Shown one piece after another: positions 36,201-46,399 of a stretch of DNA of 64,000 nucleotides (position 1 is the stretch's first letter; the number at the start of each line of letters is the position of its first letter). The position numbers and the translations under genes were made by a program. The stretch comes from Orychophragmus violaceus (taxonomy: Eukaryota; Streptophyta; Magnoliopsida; Brassicales; Brassicaceae), in NCBI GenBank assembly GCA_030180135.1, contig CM058239.1:43659270-43723269 (forward strand), written 5' to 3'. Under the pieces are notes generated by a model. It did no database searches. It was given only the letters and a program-made list of their open reading frames with translations, and was not told where the DNA came from.

Positions 36201-37716
36201 AAAAGCAATGGACAACAATGGGACTTGGTATGAAGCTGAACTTCCTAGAGGAAAGAAGGCAGTGACTTCTAAATGGGTTTTCACCATCAAGTACAGAAGT
36301 AATGGAGAAGTGGAGAGATACAAAGCAAGGATGGTTGCAAGAGGCTTCACTCAAACTTATGGAAAGGATTACTTGGACACTTTTGCACCAGTAGCTAAGC
36401 TTCACACAGTTAGGATCATCTTGTCTTTGGCAACAAATCTTGATTGGGAACTTTGGCAAATGGATGTCAAGAATGCATTCCTTCAAGGTGAGCTTGAAGA
36501 TGAGGTATACATGACTCCACCCTCTGGTCTTGAAAGCCTTGTTAAAACAGGGAAAGTACTAAGACTCAAGAAGGCCATCTATGGGTTAAAACAATCACCT
36601 AGAGCTTGGTATCACAAGCTGAGTTCAACACTTATGCAAAGAGGTTTCAAGAGGTCTGAAGGAGATCATACATTGTTCACTCTCCAAGATCAGGAAGGTA
36701 TCATTGTTATCCTTGTTTATGTTGATGACATTATCATATCAGGGAGTAACAAGTCAGGTATACAAGAAACTAAAGCTTATCTCAAATCTGTTTTTGATAT
36801 TAAAGACCTTGGTACTCTAAAGTACTTCCTTGGGATAGAAGTTTGTCGATCTAATGATGGACTCTTCTTATCTCAAAGGAAATACACACTTGATTTGTTA
36901 TCTGAGGCAGGAAAGATTGGATCAAAACCAGCTAAGACACCATTGGAGGAAGGCTACAAAGTCATAAGAGAGGGGGAGCTTGAAGACAGACCATTTGAGG
37001 ACATTACCAAATATAGAAGGATGGTTGGTAAGCTTATTTACTTAACCATAACCAGACCTGATTTGTGTTTTGCAGTGAACCAGGTAAGCCAACATATGCA
37101 AGCACCAAAGATGCATCATTGGGATATGGTTGAAAGGATACTCAGATATCTAAGTAGTGCTCCTGGTCAAGGCATTTGGATGGGTTGCAATCAAAGTACA
37201 GAGATAGTTGGGTATTGTGATGCTGATTGGGCAGGAGATAGAGTGGACAGGAGATCTACTACTGGATATTGCACATTCATTGGAGGAAACCTTGTCACTT
37301 GGAAGAGCAAGAAGCAGAAGATAGTATCATGTTCAAGTGCTGAAGCTGAATATAGAGCAATGAGGAAGCTAGCAACAGAATTGGTGTGGATCGAAGCTCT
37401 TCTTGTGGATTTGGGGATTGAGAAGACAAAACCAATCACCATGCATTGTGACAACCAAGCAGCCATTCACATTGCCTCAAACTCAGTCTTCCATGAAAGA
37501 ACTAAACATATTGAAGTGGATTGCCACAAAGTGAGGCAGTTGATTGAGCAAGGAGTTGTGTTACCTTGCTTCACAAGAAGTGAAGAACAACTAGCAGATG
37601 TGTTCACCAAGGCAGCTAGCTTGAAGGTGTGTGAGTCCATTCACACCAAGCTTGGACTCATGGAAATCCCGGAATCCTCTAAGGCCATGGAGTCTACACT
37701 CTTTTTCCCTTCATGA
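33280..37716 (+). CDS. Copia-2 gag-pol polyprotein, 1478 residues, intact
   Basis: All Copia domains occur in order. Gag starts at M1 with the LKGANYIVWARMV motif; zinc knuckle CDFCKKSGHLKDRC is at about 251-264; protease IIDSGASHH has its catalytic Asp at 359; integrase has an H-H-C-C finger (about 490-525) and a complete triad D546, D608, E644 with the 35-residue D-E spacing; reverse transcriptase has YVDD at 1147-1150; RNase H has CDADW (Asp1314) and HCDNQAA; the tail is QLADVFTKA. Between integrase and reverse transcriptase lies an acidic linker of repeated EEHKEEHVEE units (about 870-895). No stop or frameshift is seen and length is normal. It is a mobile-element gene, not a host gene. 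Lineage within Copia was not assigned. Confidence 0.96.
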   Translation: MENSRVIIPVMLKGANYIVWARMVKSALGGRGLWKYIMRSTAPEKVMKAKGETEAKEEGESHEETSEAVEEAWLQGDQHVLSTLQSSLDQHLLEAYSYCVTSKQLWDTIEKVYGNKTNLTRVFEVKLAINTLQQEDMEFKAHFGKFSSLWSELEMLRPPSNDPLVLQERREQDKVFALLLTMNSSYNGLIKHILRADTLPDIADVCGQIQKEQGSFGLFKGKGELVTANKGVFKAEERQNYGGDKRGVLICDFCKKSGHLKDRCWRLHPNLRPSSHNNRFKDQRANYSYGAAGPGSSSIQQCDEGRAMVVHQATAMTDQNDVVRRSDLEALIKALKENSGMVLGTSLFASNKIRPLIIDSGASHHMISDPKLIENIKPALGCVVIANGDKIPIQGIGNLKLFDKESKAFFMPSFTSNLVSVKKIATDLNCNVVFSPNDVVFQDIRTSKLIGKGVTKDELYMIEDTNPSSELSPVLSTALSTCVSVDDSIWHARLGHPHSRALGLLLPSVVFKNDECEACILGKHCKSVFSTSKTTYESCFDLVHSDVWTAPCLSRENHKYFVTFIDEKSKYTWITLMQTKDRVLEAFMNFQSHVTNHFNGKIKIFRSDNGGEYTSNAFKQHLSKHGILHQTSCPYTPQQNGVAERKNRHLMEVARSMMFYKNVPKRFWGDAAMTACYLINRTPTRVLKDQSPFQVLNKTNPLVDHLRVFGCICFVLIPGEQRDKLDAKSTKAMFIGYSTTQRGYKCYVPETRKVLISRDVKFMETRSFYDEKNWDSLKDLPTSQSDRAANLRMIMENLGISIPQQPAKTSPTTSVPTPTSETPQHSHLDHEGDSHESAPEPQVADPSAHDQAENEEHEEHKEEHVEEHEEHKEEHVEEAEELDHQVEEPVMNEQQQVQVLRRSTREKKDPSEWKKRVYFNSNAVAHPTQAVCSLAQVPLEHQVFIGKLDQEYVPTTYEEAKRDKRWMQAVDEEIKAMDNNGTWYEAELPRGKKAVTSKWVFTIKYRSNGEVERYKARMVARGFTQTYGKDYLDTFAPVAKLHTVRIILSLATNLDWELWQMDVKNAFLQGELEDEVYMTPPSGLESLVKTGKVLRLKKAIYGLKQSPRAWYHKLSSTLMQRGFKRSEGDHTLFTLQDQEGIIVILVYVDDIIISGSNKSGIQETKAYLKSVFDIKDLGTLKYFLGIEVCRSNDGLFLSQRKYTLDLLSEAGKIGSKPAKTPLEEGYKVIREGELEDRPFEDITKYRRMVGKLIYLTITRPDLCFAVNQVSQHMQAPKMHHWDMVERILRYLSSAPGQGIWMGCNQSTEIVGYCDADWAGDRVDRRSTTGYCTFIGGNLVTWKSKKQKIVSCSSAEAEYRAMRKLATELVWIEALLVDLGIEKTKPITMHCDNQAAIHIASNSVFHERTKHIEVDCHKVRQLIEQGVVLPCFTRSEEQLADVFTKAASLKVCESIHTKLGLMEIPESSKAMESTLFFPS

Positions 37717-37819
37717 AGTTTTATCCCAAGTGGTTTTCTTCATGAAGGTTTTTAATGAGGTAGATCTCCATTGTCACTCCAAGCTTGATTCAATCCTTGA
37801 ACTCAAGCTTGAGGGGGAG

Positions 37820-38109
37820 TATTGAATTGGAGATCACCTTGGTCTCACCAATATCTCACCAAACTCTCACCAATATCTCACCAATATCTCACCAAACTCT
37901 CACCAATATCTCACCAACATCTCACCTAAAAGCCATTGATCCATTCACACTTGCTTAACCTATTTGTAATGCTTATATATACCTTGTACTTCATTAGTTA
38001 ATAACACATTGAGAGTTATACATCTCATTTCACCATCTCTCTCTACATTCTCTCTTCATTCTCTCTTTAATCTAAGTTACTTTCTTGTTCTAAACATCAT
38101 ATTCTAACA
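37820..38109 (+). repeat. Copia-2 3' LTR
   Basis: It is identical by eye to 32733-33022 and preceded by GAGGGGGAG. The 11-bp minisatellite is at about 37843-37926. Confidence 0.95.
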
Positions 38110-39757
38110 AGAGGAACCACATGATTTTCAGAAACAAAAGCTAGCAAAGACTGGACTAAGTGGAGTGCTGCATCAGATGAAGAGATGAACTCTCTTATGA
38201 AGAACAAGACCTGGATACTTGTTGATAAGCCAAAAGAAAGAAAGATAGTAACCTGCAAATGGTTATTCAAAATCAAACCAGGAATAGTAGAAGTGGAGCC
38301 AGACAAATATAAAGCTCGTCTGGTAGCCATAGGTTTCTCTCAGAAGGAGGGAATAGATTACCTTGAAGTGTTTTCCCATGTGGTCAAACATGTGTCTATA
38401 CGAACTATGTTATCTCTGGTGGTTAATGAGGAATTAGAGTTTGAACAAATGGACTTGAAAACTGCTTTTTTACATGGAAATCTTGAAGAAGACATATATA
38501 TATATGAGCCATCCGGAGGGTTATGCGGACAAATCAAGACCATATAAGGTGTGCTTGCTGAAGAAATCGCTTTATGGTTTAAAGCAATCACATAGACAAT
38601 GTAATAATCGGTTTAACGAGTTCATAGCTTCTGAAGTAGGCCTGGGCATTTGGGTATTCGGTTCGGTTCCGGGTAGGAACCATTCGGTTCCGGATATTTC
38701 GGTTCTATAGATTTAAGATCCAATGGGTATTTTACAATTTTCGGTTCGGTTCCGGTTCGGTTCTTGTCGGTTCCGGTTCGGTTCGGTTCCATCATTTTAG
38801 GAACCGTAAAATACCTGAAATTTTAGGTTAACGGTTCCGGGTATTTTGGAACCGAAATAACATTTTTTACCCGAAATCAACAAAAAATATCCGTAATCAA
38901 CAAAAAAATATCCGAAATCAACAAAAAAAAAACTCCAAATTTATGTTAATTCAACAAATCATTAACCAAAAAAAATAAAAATGTTTATGATTCAATGTGA
39001 ATTACATAACATAAATATAAATTTCATGGATCTAACAATATTTTATATGATTATTTATGTGGATGTTGATACCATGGATAATATTTTACTAAGCCTTATA
39101 TAAGTTCGGTTCTTCGGTTCCGTGTTTCGGTTCTCGGTTCGGTTCCGGTTCCTACCCGATACCCACGGTTCCTCAACTCTGGATCCAATGGGTATTTTAG
39201 GTGGAACCAAATAAAAAATTTCGGTTTCGGTTATCGGTTCTTCGTTTCCGGTTTTTATCCCCATGCCTATTCTGAAGGATACTCAAGAAGCGAGCATGAT
39301 GCTTGTGTATATGTTAACGAGATAGCTCTTGATGACTTTGTGTATTTGCTGTTATATGTCAACGATATGCTTATAGCAGCAAAACACAAATCATCGATAC
39401 AAAGACTGAAAGAAAAGCTTGAATCTCAGTTTGAGATAAAGGATTTGGGAGCAGCTCGCCGGATCCTTGGCGTGGATATCTACAGAAACAGAGAGAAGGA
39501 AGAGTTGAGATTATCTTAGTCTGAATACGTGAGAAAGGTGATGACTGAAGAAAAAGAGCTTTAACTCCCATATATGCACATTTCAAACTTGCTTCTATGA
39601 AAGAACATGAAGAAGGCATATACACAAAGGTCATACCTTATTAATCAGCAGCGGGAAGCATAATGCATGCTATGGTGGGTTCACGACCAGATCTACCATA
39701 TGCAATTGGGTTGGTTAGTCGTTTCATGAGTAAACCAGGTGAAATTCATTGGGAAGC
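38110..39757 (+). pseudogene. Copia-0 reverse transcriptase remnant, interrupted by a MITE
   Basis: 38197-38620 encodes reverse transcriptase motifs KTWILVDKPKERKIVTCKW, DKYKARLVAIGFSQKEG and MDLKTAFLHGNLEEDIY. After the hAT MITE (38637-39269) the domain continues with DACVYVNEIALDDFVYLLLY, VNDMLIAA (a changed YVDD box) and LKEKLESQFEIKDLGAARRI, then loses frame. A solo LTR interrupts it at 39758. Confidence 0.85.
38637..39269. mobile_element. hAT-type MITE, 633 bp, inside Copia-0
   Basis: The element is flanked by the exact 8-bp duplication TTCTGAAG (38629-38636 and 39270-39277). Its ends are imperfect inverted repeats, TAGGCCTGGGCAT against complement TAGGCATGGGGAT. The interior is rich in CGGTTCGGTTCCGG near both ends and can fold on itself. 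It has no coding capacity. Confidence 0.9.
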
Positions 39758-42102
39758 TGTGATATCCCGATCTCAGAAAGCAATAAAAATATTATTATTA
39801 AATATAATGATATTTTATTGCTAATAAAATGAATTATGTTTTTAAGAAATTCATTAGAATTATTTTTGGAAATTCTTGTGAATTTTCATAAATAACCGGT
39901 TTTACCGAGAAATTGATTAAATGATCAGGTGAGTCAGAAAACCCTCTAAAGTCCACCAAAAATTATGCAATTTCGACCACAAATATATTTAATTATTATG
40001 AGCTATGGTTAAAAGAATTTAGACATATATGATCCCAAGATTAGTTATAATTGTTAGACCATTAAGGGATAATTAATGGCTAAAAGAACAAAATAAAATC
40101 ATGAGGGCTTAGGCTTGAATCAAGATGGTTTTGGGCTGAGAAATGAAGCCCAAAAATTAGCATGGGCCACGAAATCTTGCTAGAAAAAAACAGATGCATT
40201 TTTTGTATGTTAGATACATTGAATCAATGTTGTTGTGGCAACCATCCAAGAAGCTTCTAGAAAGAAGCTACAAGTGTAAGGTAAGAGATGAAATGCAATG
40301 GTTTTTTTTGGCTTTCTTTTTGGTGTGAAATCGTGGAGGAAGATGGAGAGGGGAAGTGAAACAAATGAAGGGTGTAGATCACTTCATTTTCACTACAAAA
40401 GGAGGCCTTCCCATCAATTATTCTTCAGACCAAAAACTCAAAGGAGTAAAGAAGAGAGAAAGAAGAGAGGAAGAAGGGAGGAAGAAGAAGAAGAAAAAGA
40501 AGAAGAAGCCGGAGGAAGGATGGAAGAAGAGAAGAAGGAGGAGCCGAAGGAGAGAGACAGAAAGAGAGAGAGAGGAGGGAGAAGGAGAGAGAAATAGAGA
40601 GAGAGAAAGTGATTAAGAGTTGGGATGGTGACGAAGGAGCGGAGAAATATTTCCTAAGCGGAGATTTTCAACGTTCTTCCCATGACCGACCTTCTCATCT
40701 TTTGTAGGCGGCTTATAGTAAGGTTCTTGTAGTGAGGCTATCAATTACCGGGCTCAACCGCGACAAAATATTGATGAGTTGGGGTTAATTGCTTTAATAA
40801 CATGTTGTTTCGCAGGTCCCGACACTAAGTTATGATCCGTTGGGATGGCTATGACTAGTGTTGGTTTGTTTAATATATAGTTACATGTGATATTGTTGTT
40901 ATGACTATACTCGGTTTGATTGTTGGGTGATATTGTTGTTATAGTTATTATTTTTTATATTATGGCGCACTTTGATTGATAACCGAGTAATGAACGAATC
41001 ATTAAAATACGGGAAACTATTAAGTAATGAGATAATGATTTATGTATGATTGGTTTGAGATTACCATTGATTGATGAAGATAGTTTTGGTGATATGATTG
41101 TTGTGTTGTGATATGTCTAATGGTTTGATTGATGTGTTTGTGACATGATGTTATAGTGGGCATATCAACTTCCCTATCCGATGGATCCTCGAGAGCTTAC
41201 CGGTTAGTTCACGTACTCTCGGGTCGTGGTTCTGACAGATGTTAACCTACTGGGTGACTCCGGTAGGTGTGTAGTCCGGAGAATACGGGGTCGCGTCCTA
41301 GGGCCTGACTGCATGGAAACTATGGCTATCTAGGGGTAGCTCGAGTCACTACGTATTGATGGACGGAGAACGGTGTCTTACTTTTAGTACTTCGTGTTTA
41401 TGAGTAAGAGTCGAGGGATTACTACCTTGGGATTATATGGTGACATGATAAATATTCCGAGGAATGACGATATTGCCAGGGCCCGTAGCATGCATATAGT
41501 TTATTTGTTATAAGTGCTTCAGCTATTTATTATTGCTTGTGTAACTTTCCGTCATTGCTTGTGTTGGGTAGACGGAAAGTTACTTTGTTAGTTGGGAATC
41601 TCAACTCACTGGATCGATAATAAATCACCCACCCCTCTCCTTTACATTTTTTCAGGTAACCCGTAAGAGTAGCGGATCTCTGGATGTTAGGCCAGCCGAT
41701 ATAGTGTCGACGTCTCTTTCACATGAAAGTTTCAAAGTAATGTTTGTATTAATATTTAAATAAATATTATCTATGGACCTATTTATATTTCTGAAACTTT
41801 TCGTAATATTAAAATAATTGATGTTTTATATTCGTAAAGCATGTTGTTTATATTAGATCAATCCGGTCTAATATAACTTCCAAATTTTATTACGGTTGCA
41901 AAGCCTTAATCAAAATTTGGGAAACATGTAATTGAATAATTCGGTTCAGTTTGATGATGAAAGTTGTTAAGCCGAGCCGATTTAATCAAACATGGTAAAA
42001 ATCTGACGGATCTAGTCACGACTAAGGAAAACCAGTGATCATGTTCTTGTTTGATTGTTGGTCATCGGTTGACTAATGTCAAAACGGAACATGGGCGTTA
42101 CA
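39758..42102 (+). mobile_element. Solo LTR of a long-LTR Gypsy element, 2345 bp
   Basis: The unit begins TGTGATATCCCGATCTC and ends GGGCGTTACA, and is flanked by the 5-bp duplication GAAGC (39753-39757 and 42103-42107) inside Copia-0 coding sequence. It holds no protein domain. The single long TG...CA unit with a 5-bp duplication fits recombination between two LTRs. The terminal sequences recall chromovirus (Tekay-type) LTRs; this lineage is inferred. 40430-40615 is a GA-rich low-complexity tract that opens a meaningless Glu/Lys/Arg-rich frame. Confidence 0.8.
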
Positions 42103-42648
42103 GAAGCAGTCAAATGGCTTCTTCGATTCATGAAAGGCTTTGAGAACTTGCAGTTGGTCTACACAAAAGAAAAGGAGTTTCAAGTACATGGGTTTTGTGA
42201 TTCGGATTTCACAGCAGATTTGGATTGTTAAAGGTCTCTGTCAGGTTATATCTTCACCATAGGAGGCAATGTGGTTAGCTGGAGGTCAGGATTTCAACAG
42301 GTGGTAACATTGTCGATTACGGAAGCAAAGTACGTCGCTCTCACAGAAGCTGTCAAGGAGGCTTTGTGACTTAAAGGCTTGGTTGAAGATTTTGGGATCA
42401 AACATGGTATAATCAAGGTGTGGTGTGACTCCCAAAGTGCGATATGTTTATCAAAGAACATTGTATACCATGAACGAACAAAGCATGTGGCTGTAAAGTA
42501 CCACTTCATCAGGGATGTAATTGCAGATGGAGAGGCGGAGGTGTTGAAGATTCACACCAGCAAGAACCCATCAGATGTTTTGACGAAAGTGGTTCCAGTG
42601 AGTAAGTTCAATGCTGCGTTAGATTTACTCAAGATCAAGAAAGTCTAA
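42103..42648 (+). pseudogene. Copia-0 RNase H remnant
   Basis: This encodes the end of pol: KWLLRFMKGFENLQLVYTKE, HGFCDSDFTADLD, SGYIFTIGGNVVSWRS, VWCDSQSAICLSKNIVYHER and TKHVAVKYHFIRDVIADGEA, with stops near 42229 and 42367. The final ORF ends at 42648. Confidence 0.88.
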
Positions 42649-42750
42649 AAGATTTATGCCGCGCCAGACGGTTAACGCCTAGAAGGTGAATTCACATGAG
42701 AGAATGAAGATGTTGTATAATCAGTTAAGTGAGATTTGTTCAAGGTGGAG

Positions 42751-43276
42751 TGTTGAAGTTTTGAACATAAACTATGTAACTCAAGCATCACGCAAAGAAG
42801 ATCGAGTATCTCTTTATGGGTTCGACTCACTCATTCTATTGAACCATGTCTAATCATTTGTGGTTTAGTAAATTGAATGTGCTGGTTATATCCGGTTATT
42901 GTACCCTTAGTCTATAAAAGAGTGATAAAGATATAAGGCCAAGAAGAGGTTGTTAGATCATCTTCTCCGCGTGAGTGTTTCTGCTGATTTTGATGCGAGT
43001 CTTCTTGGTCTTTGAGCTCTCATTCTTCATTCTAATGAATTTGCTAGACATAGTCTGATCCCAGTTAGTAGCTCTCAATATCAATGGTTAACACTGGGTA
43101 AACAAATTTTATATCACTTGTTCTATTTTGCTTTCTTTCTTTTTTCGCCATTGTTACTAAGTTGAGCTGAGTCAAGTTCAAACGAGTGAGCGAGTGTGAG
43201 TTTATAGCGTTGTACGAATTGAATCGATCAAGAATCAAAATCCAAAAACAATCGTTTATCGGATTGAGTTCTAACA
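42751..43276 (+). repeat. Copia-0 3' LTR
   Basis: It starts TGTTGAAG after a purine-rich CAAGGTGGAG and ends CTAACA. It is the diverged partner of 29641-30179. Confidence 0.88.
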
Positions 43277-43722
43277 ATAAAAAGGAAAATATCACATTTA
43301 TTTTCTCATTAATGAATAAATTTTACTTCGTAAAACATAGTTAAATTCATGTTATAAATTTTTTTCTCCATAGCAAATATATTTTCTTATGTAATAATTT
43401 GTTTTTTAGAAGTTATATATAGAAAATTGTAATCTGAAATCATTATTAATAAAATTGTTTATCCGAAGAAAAATCTTTTAAACATAATGTAAAACATAAT
43501 TCATTACGAAAAGGTAAATTTTATCTTAAGGTGACTTTAATTCGAGGAAAAAAATAAATTTTTTCGTTGTTTTGACGTGATTCAAGGGATTTTTTTTTTT
43601 TTTTTGTCACTATGTGGGCCACAACGGGATTTTTAGTTAAGTGTTTCCTAGGTTTAGTACTAAAAGGTTAATTAAGGTAATTTTCAGTAAAATTAATTAT
43701 ACCCTATTTTTAATCCACACCC
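43277..43722. other. AT-rich upstream region of GTE12
   Basis: No gene is seen. The region has poly-T and poly-A runs (for example 43587-43604) and lies between the Copia-0 LTR and the GTE12 promoter. Confidence 0.5.
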
Positions 43723-43729
43723 TATAAAA
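43723..43729 (+). promoter_or_regulatory. Probable TATA box of GTE12
   Basis: TATAAAA lies about 460 bp before the start codon. That distance is reasonable because a leader intron (donor at 43864, acceptor ending at 44163) is predicted between it and the ATG. Confidence 0.5.
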
Positions 43730-43863
43730 GCACTTTCAGACGTAAAAGGTAAAAAATAAAGTTTCTTCGCCGTTTTTTTTATTGCTCTTCAATACTCTGC
43801 TTAACATTGATTGCACTCACTCAAAATCGCTCGTTCGTTCGATAAATTCCTTCGCTTTCCCTG

Positions 43864-44163
43864 GTAAGCTTCTTCGATTTCTTTATCGAATCGTTTTTCC
43901 TGCAGTTTCGTTTGTAAACGTAATGTTTCCTTCTTCCACGGTTTTTGTCGATCGAAACGTATCGATATTGATAAACCCTAATTATTTCCCTTCTGTTGTG
44001 GAAAATCTTAACCTAGATTAGTCGGAATCTGTTGGGTACTTATTTTTGAATCGATTTTTATCGTTTTGACGTACAAACCCTAATTTCGGGTTTTGTGCGG
44101 TTGCGCATAAAAACTCTAATTTCAGGATCTCGAGTCTGAAACTGGTTTGCTTTATGTGTTCAG
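43864..44163 (+). other. Probable 5' UTR intron of GTE12
   Basis: The stretch begins GTAAGCTTCTTC and ends TTTATGTGTTCAG. It is T-rich, and the ATG follows 23 bases after the acceptor. Leader introns are common in plant genes. Confidence 0.55.
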
Positions 44164-44186
44164 GTGTATTTTCGAATTAAGAAAGA

Positions 44187-46399
44187 ATGGCTGGAGCAAC
44201 CAAACTGAGGATAAAGTTTGGTCCTGAAGGTTTTGTCAAAATTTTCCAAAAGTTTCCGGATATTAACAACTGCAGCAACGCGAAGAAAGTTGAGAAATCA
44301 GTTGATGAAGAAGACGTAATCAAAGCCTCGAATCAGTCGAAGAAGCGTGGACCTGACGAGCTAGAGGAGGTCCAGGCTAATAAGAAGCAAAAGCTAAACT
44401 GTGTTTTGTCTAGTCAGTGTGTTACACTGTTAAAATTATTGACGGGACACCAGCATGGATGGCTATTTGGTGAGCCTGTGGATCCTGTTCGATTGAAGAT
44501 TCCTGATTACTTCTCTGTCATATCGAATCCCATGGATCTTGGCACAATCAATTCCAAGCTTTTGAAGAACGCCTACAGTAGTATGGATGAGTTTGCAGCA
44601 GATGTCCGGTTAACTTTTACCAATGCGATGCTGTATAATCCTCCGGAAAATTTGGTTCACATGGTGGCAAAGGAGCTTAAAGAGATTTTTGAAGTTAGAT
44701 GGGAATCTCTTGAGAAGAAAAAGATTTCGGAAGTCACAGAAGGTTCTAAAAGGCAACCAGTTGAAGTTGGTTGTTTAAGACAGATCAGCACTGAAAAATC
44801 AGCTTCCTCTGTGGAATTGCCAAGACCATTGAAAGAGAAGTCCAAAAAGGTCTCTCTTTTGTTAAAGCCAAAGAAAGGGCAGAGCCTAAAGGGTACTCAT
44901 GTTGTCAAACCAACAGCTTTAGCAACAAAGGTATGATATATGATCAGAATACTAGACTTGTTACTGTGATAGTGGTTAATCTTTTGACTGATATGACTGA
45001 CATGCATTTGATATTTTCAGTTGAGGATTAAAAAACTCGAGCAGGGCGTAGGAGTCTGTTCAACTGTGAAAACCCCAAGCAAAGGTACTACGTTGGAAAA
45101 TTTTACTTTTCTGCTTTGTCGCTTCTCAGCAGCTGATCTAACTGTATGCATATCGTACAGGTTCACCTCCAACTTCTGCCTGCAAATGTGAGTCATGTGG
45201 TAGGACAACTTGCATATGCCTCAAGTCCTGTAACTCATCTGGAAGCAAATTTCCTTCACTAACGGTATAAGCAGATTATTGCTTGATCTTCGATGAACTT
45301 GAGTTTCCTCTTGTTTTTGTCTTTGGCAAAAGGAATTCAAATCTCGATGCTCTTATGCAAACAGGATTGTCTAGTAAAGAACACTCCCGGTTCACAGGCG
45401 AGCAAGTCAGATGTGCATTCCAATGGTGAAGAATCCCTTTCCCGTTTCATTTAAACACATCTTGATTCTATTTCTACTACTTTTGTAACATTATACTGAT
45501 TTTTTATCTCTTTTTGTAGGGCTTATAAGCTCAAAGAATGATAAAGCTGGTTGTGTCAGTTCTGAGCTTGGGATACCTGTGGATAATGGTAAGTTATTAT
45601 TCCTCTCATATGATCTATGGGATTTCTATAGTATGGGTTCTTAGGATCTCTCTTTGATTCTACAGAGTTGAAAACACTATTACCTACTACGCCTCCGTTG
45701 CCACCTGAGAAGGCTCTCCGTGCTGCAACAATCAAGTGTCAATTTGCAGAGACCATCCTGAGAGCAAAACACAGAAAAGTCCTTCAACAGGTATCTTCAT
45801 TACTTTCCTGGTTTCAATTACAAAAGAAGAGAGACTTTTACCCAGCTCTTGTTTCAATGAAAGTTGCTCTCTTTGTTTACAGAGTAACAAAGCTGATCTG
45901 ATTAGAATACAGAAAGAAAAGGAACGGATGGAAAGAAGTCAACGTGAAGGTACACTATATTACTAACATGTTGTTAATGGAAATAAGAAAAAGGCTCAAA
46001 CTTCTCTGTCTTTGCAGAGAAAGCTAGAATTGAAGCAGAGATGAAAGCCGCTAAGCTTGCTGCACAAATGAGAAGAGAAGCCGAGTTAAAAGAGAGACGT
46101 GAGAGTGCACGGCTTGAATTAGATAAGGTATTTTTCCTAGTTTTAATAAACAGGTCGAATAAACCAAGATTCTGATTTCTATAAATGTTTTACAGATGGA
46201 GATAACAGAATTCTTCGAGAATAACCACACGAGATTGAACGATGATATGTTGAATCTCTGCGGTCGCACTGATCTGATGACAAGAAGCTGCTTACCTGAG
46301 AAGATTGGTCTGTTTTTAATAAATGATTATGAGTATTTGGATGAGATGGACTCGGATGCTATGAGAACCGACGATCTGGAGGAGGGAGAGATCTTGTAG
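44187..46399 (+). CDS. GTE12: Bromodomain protein GTE12-like, 515 residues
   Basis: Nine coding exons: 44187-44930, 45021-45084, 45161-45264, 45365-45425, 45520-45588, 45666-45790, 45883-45949, 46018-46127, 46196-46399. All junctions are GT-AG and the 1548 bp keep one frame. A bromodomain lies at about 75-172, with GWLFGEPVDPVRLKIPDYF, NPMDLGTI and the acetyl-lysine-binding Asn151 in MLYNPPEN. A Cys-rich patch (CKCESCGRTTCICLKSC) follows, then ALRAATIKCQFAETILRAKH, a charged coiled coil (RIQKEKERMERSQ through RREAELKERRESARLELDK) and the acidic end DDLEEGEIL. This is the plan of the plant GTE8-GTE12 group, nuclear readers of acetylated histones. Flanking genes match the neighbours of At5g46550. 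It appears intact. Confidence 0.92.

Larger units (their letters stand above)
32733..38109 (+). mobile_element. Copia-2: apparently intact, very young Copia element
   Basis: The element is 5377 bp with 290-bp LTRs that appear identical at every position compared by eye. It is flanked by the 5-bp duplication AGAGG (32728-32732 and 38110-38114), has a primer site, one uninterrupted gag-pol frame of 1478 codons and a polypurine tract (GAGGGGGAG, 37811-37819). The termini are TA...CA rather than TG...CA. Identical LTRs mean a very recent insertion. Confidence 0.96.
29641..43276 (+). mobile_element. Copia-0: old, decayed Copia element carrying three later insertions
   Basis: LTRs at 29641-30179 and 42751-43276 are clearly related but diverged. 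The 5' LTR is followed by the primer site TGGTATCAGAGC (30180 region), and the 3' LTR is preceded by AAGGTGGAG. The flanks ATAGG and ATAAA could be a decayed target duplication. Its gag-pol is split by Copia-2 (32733-38109), a hAT MITE (38637-39269) and a solo LTR (39758-42102). Without these the element would be about 5.3 kb. Confidence 0.9.

Noticed and set aside
40298..40616. Long Glu/Lys/Arg-rich ORFs
   Set aside because: They come from a GA-rich low-complexity tract inside a solo LTR and overlap in two frames; no domain is present.
39758..42102. A complete element or host gene inside the Copia-0 RNase H region
   Set aside because: No coding domain or internal LTR boundary is found; a single TG...CA unit with a 5-bp duplication fits a solo LTR better.
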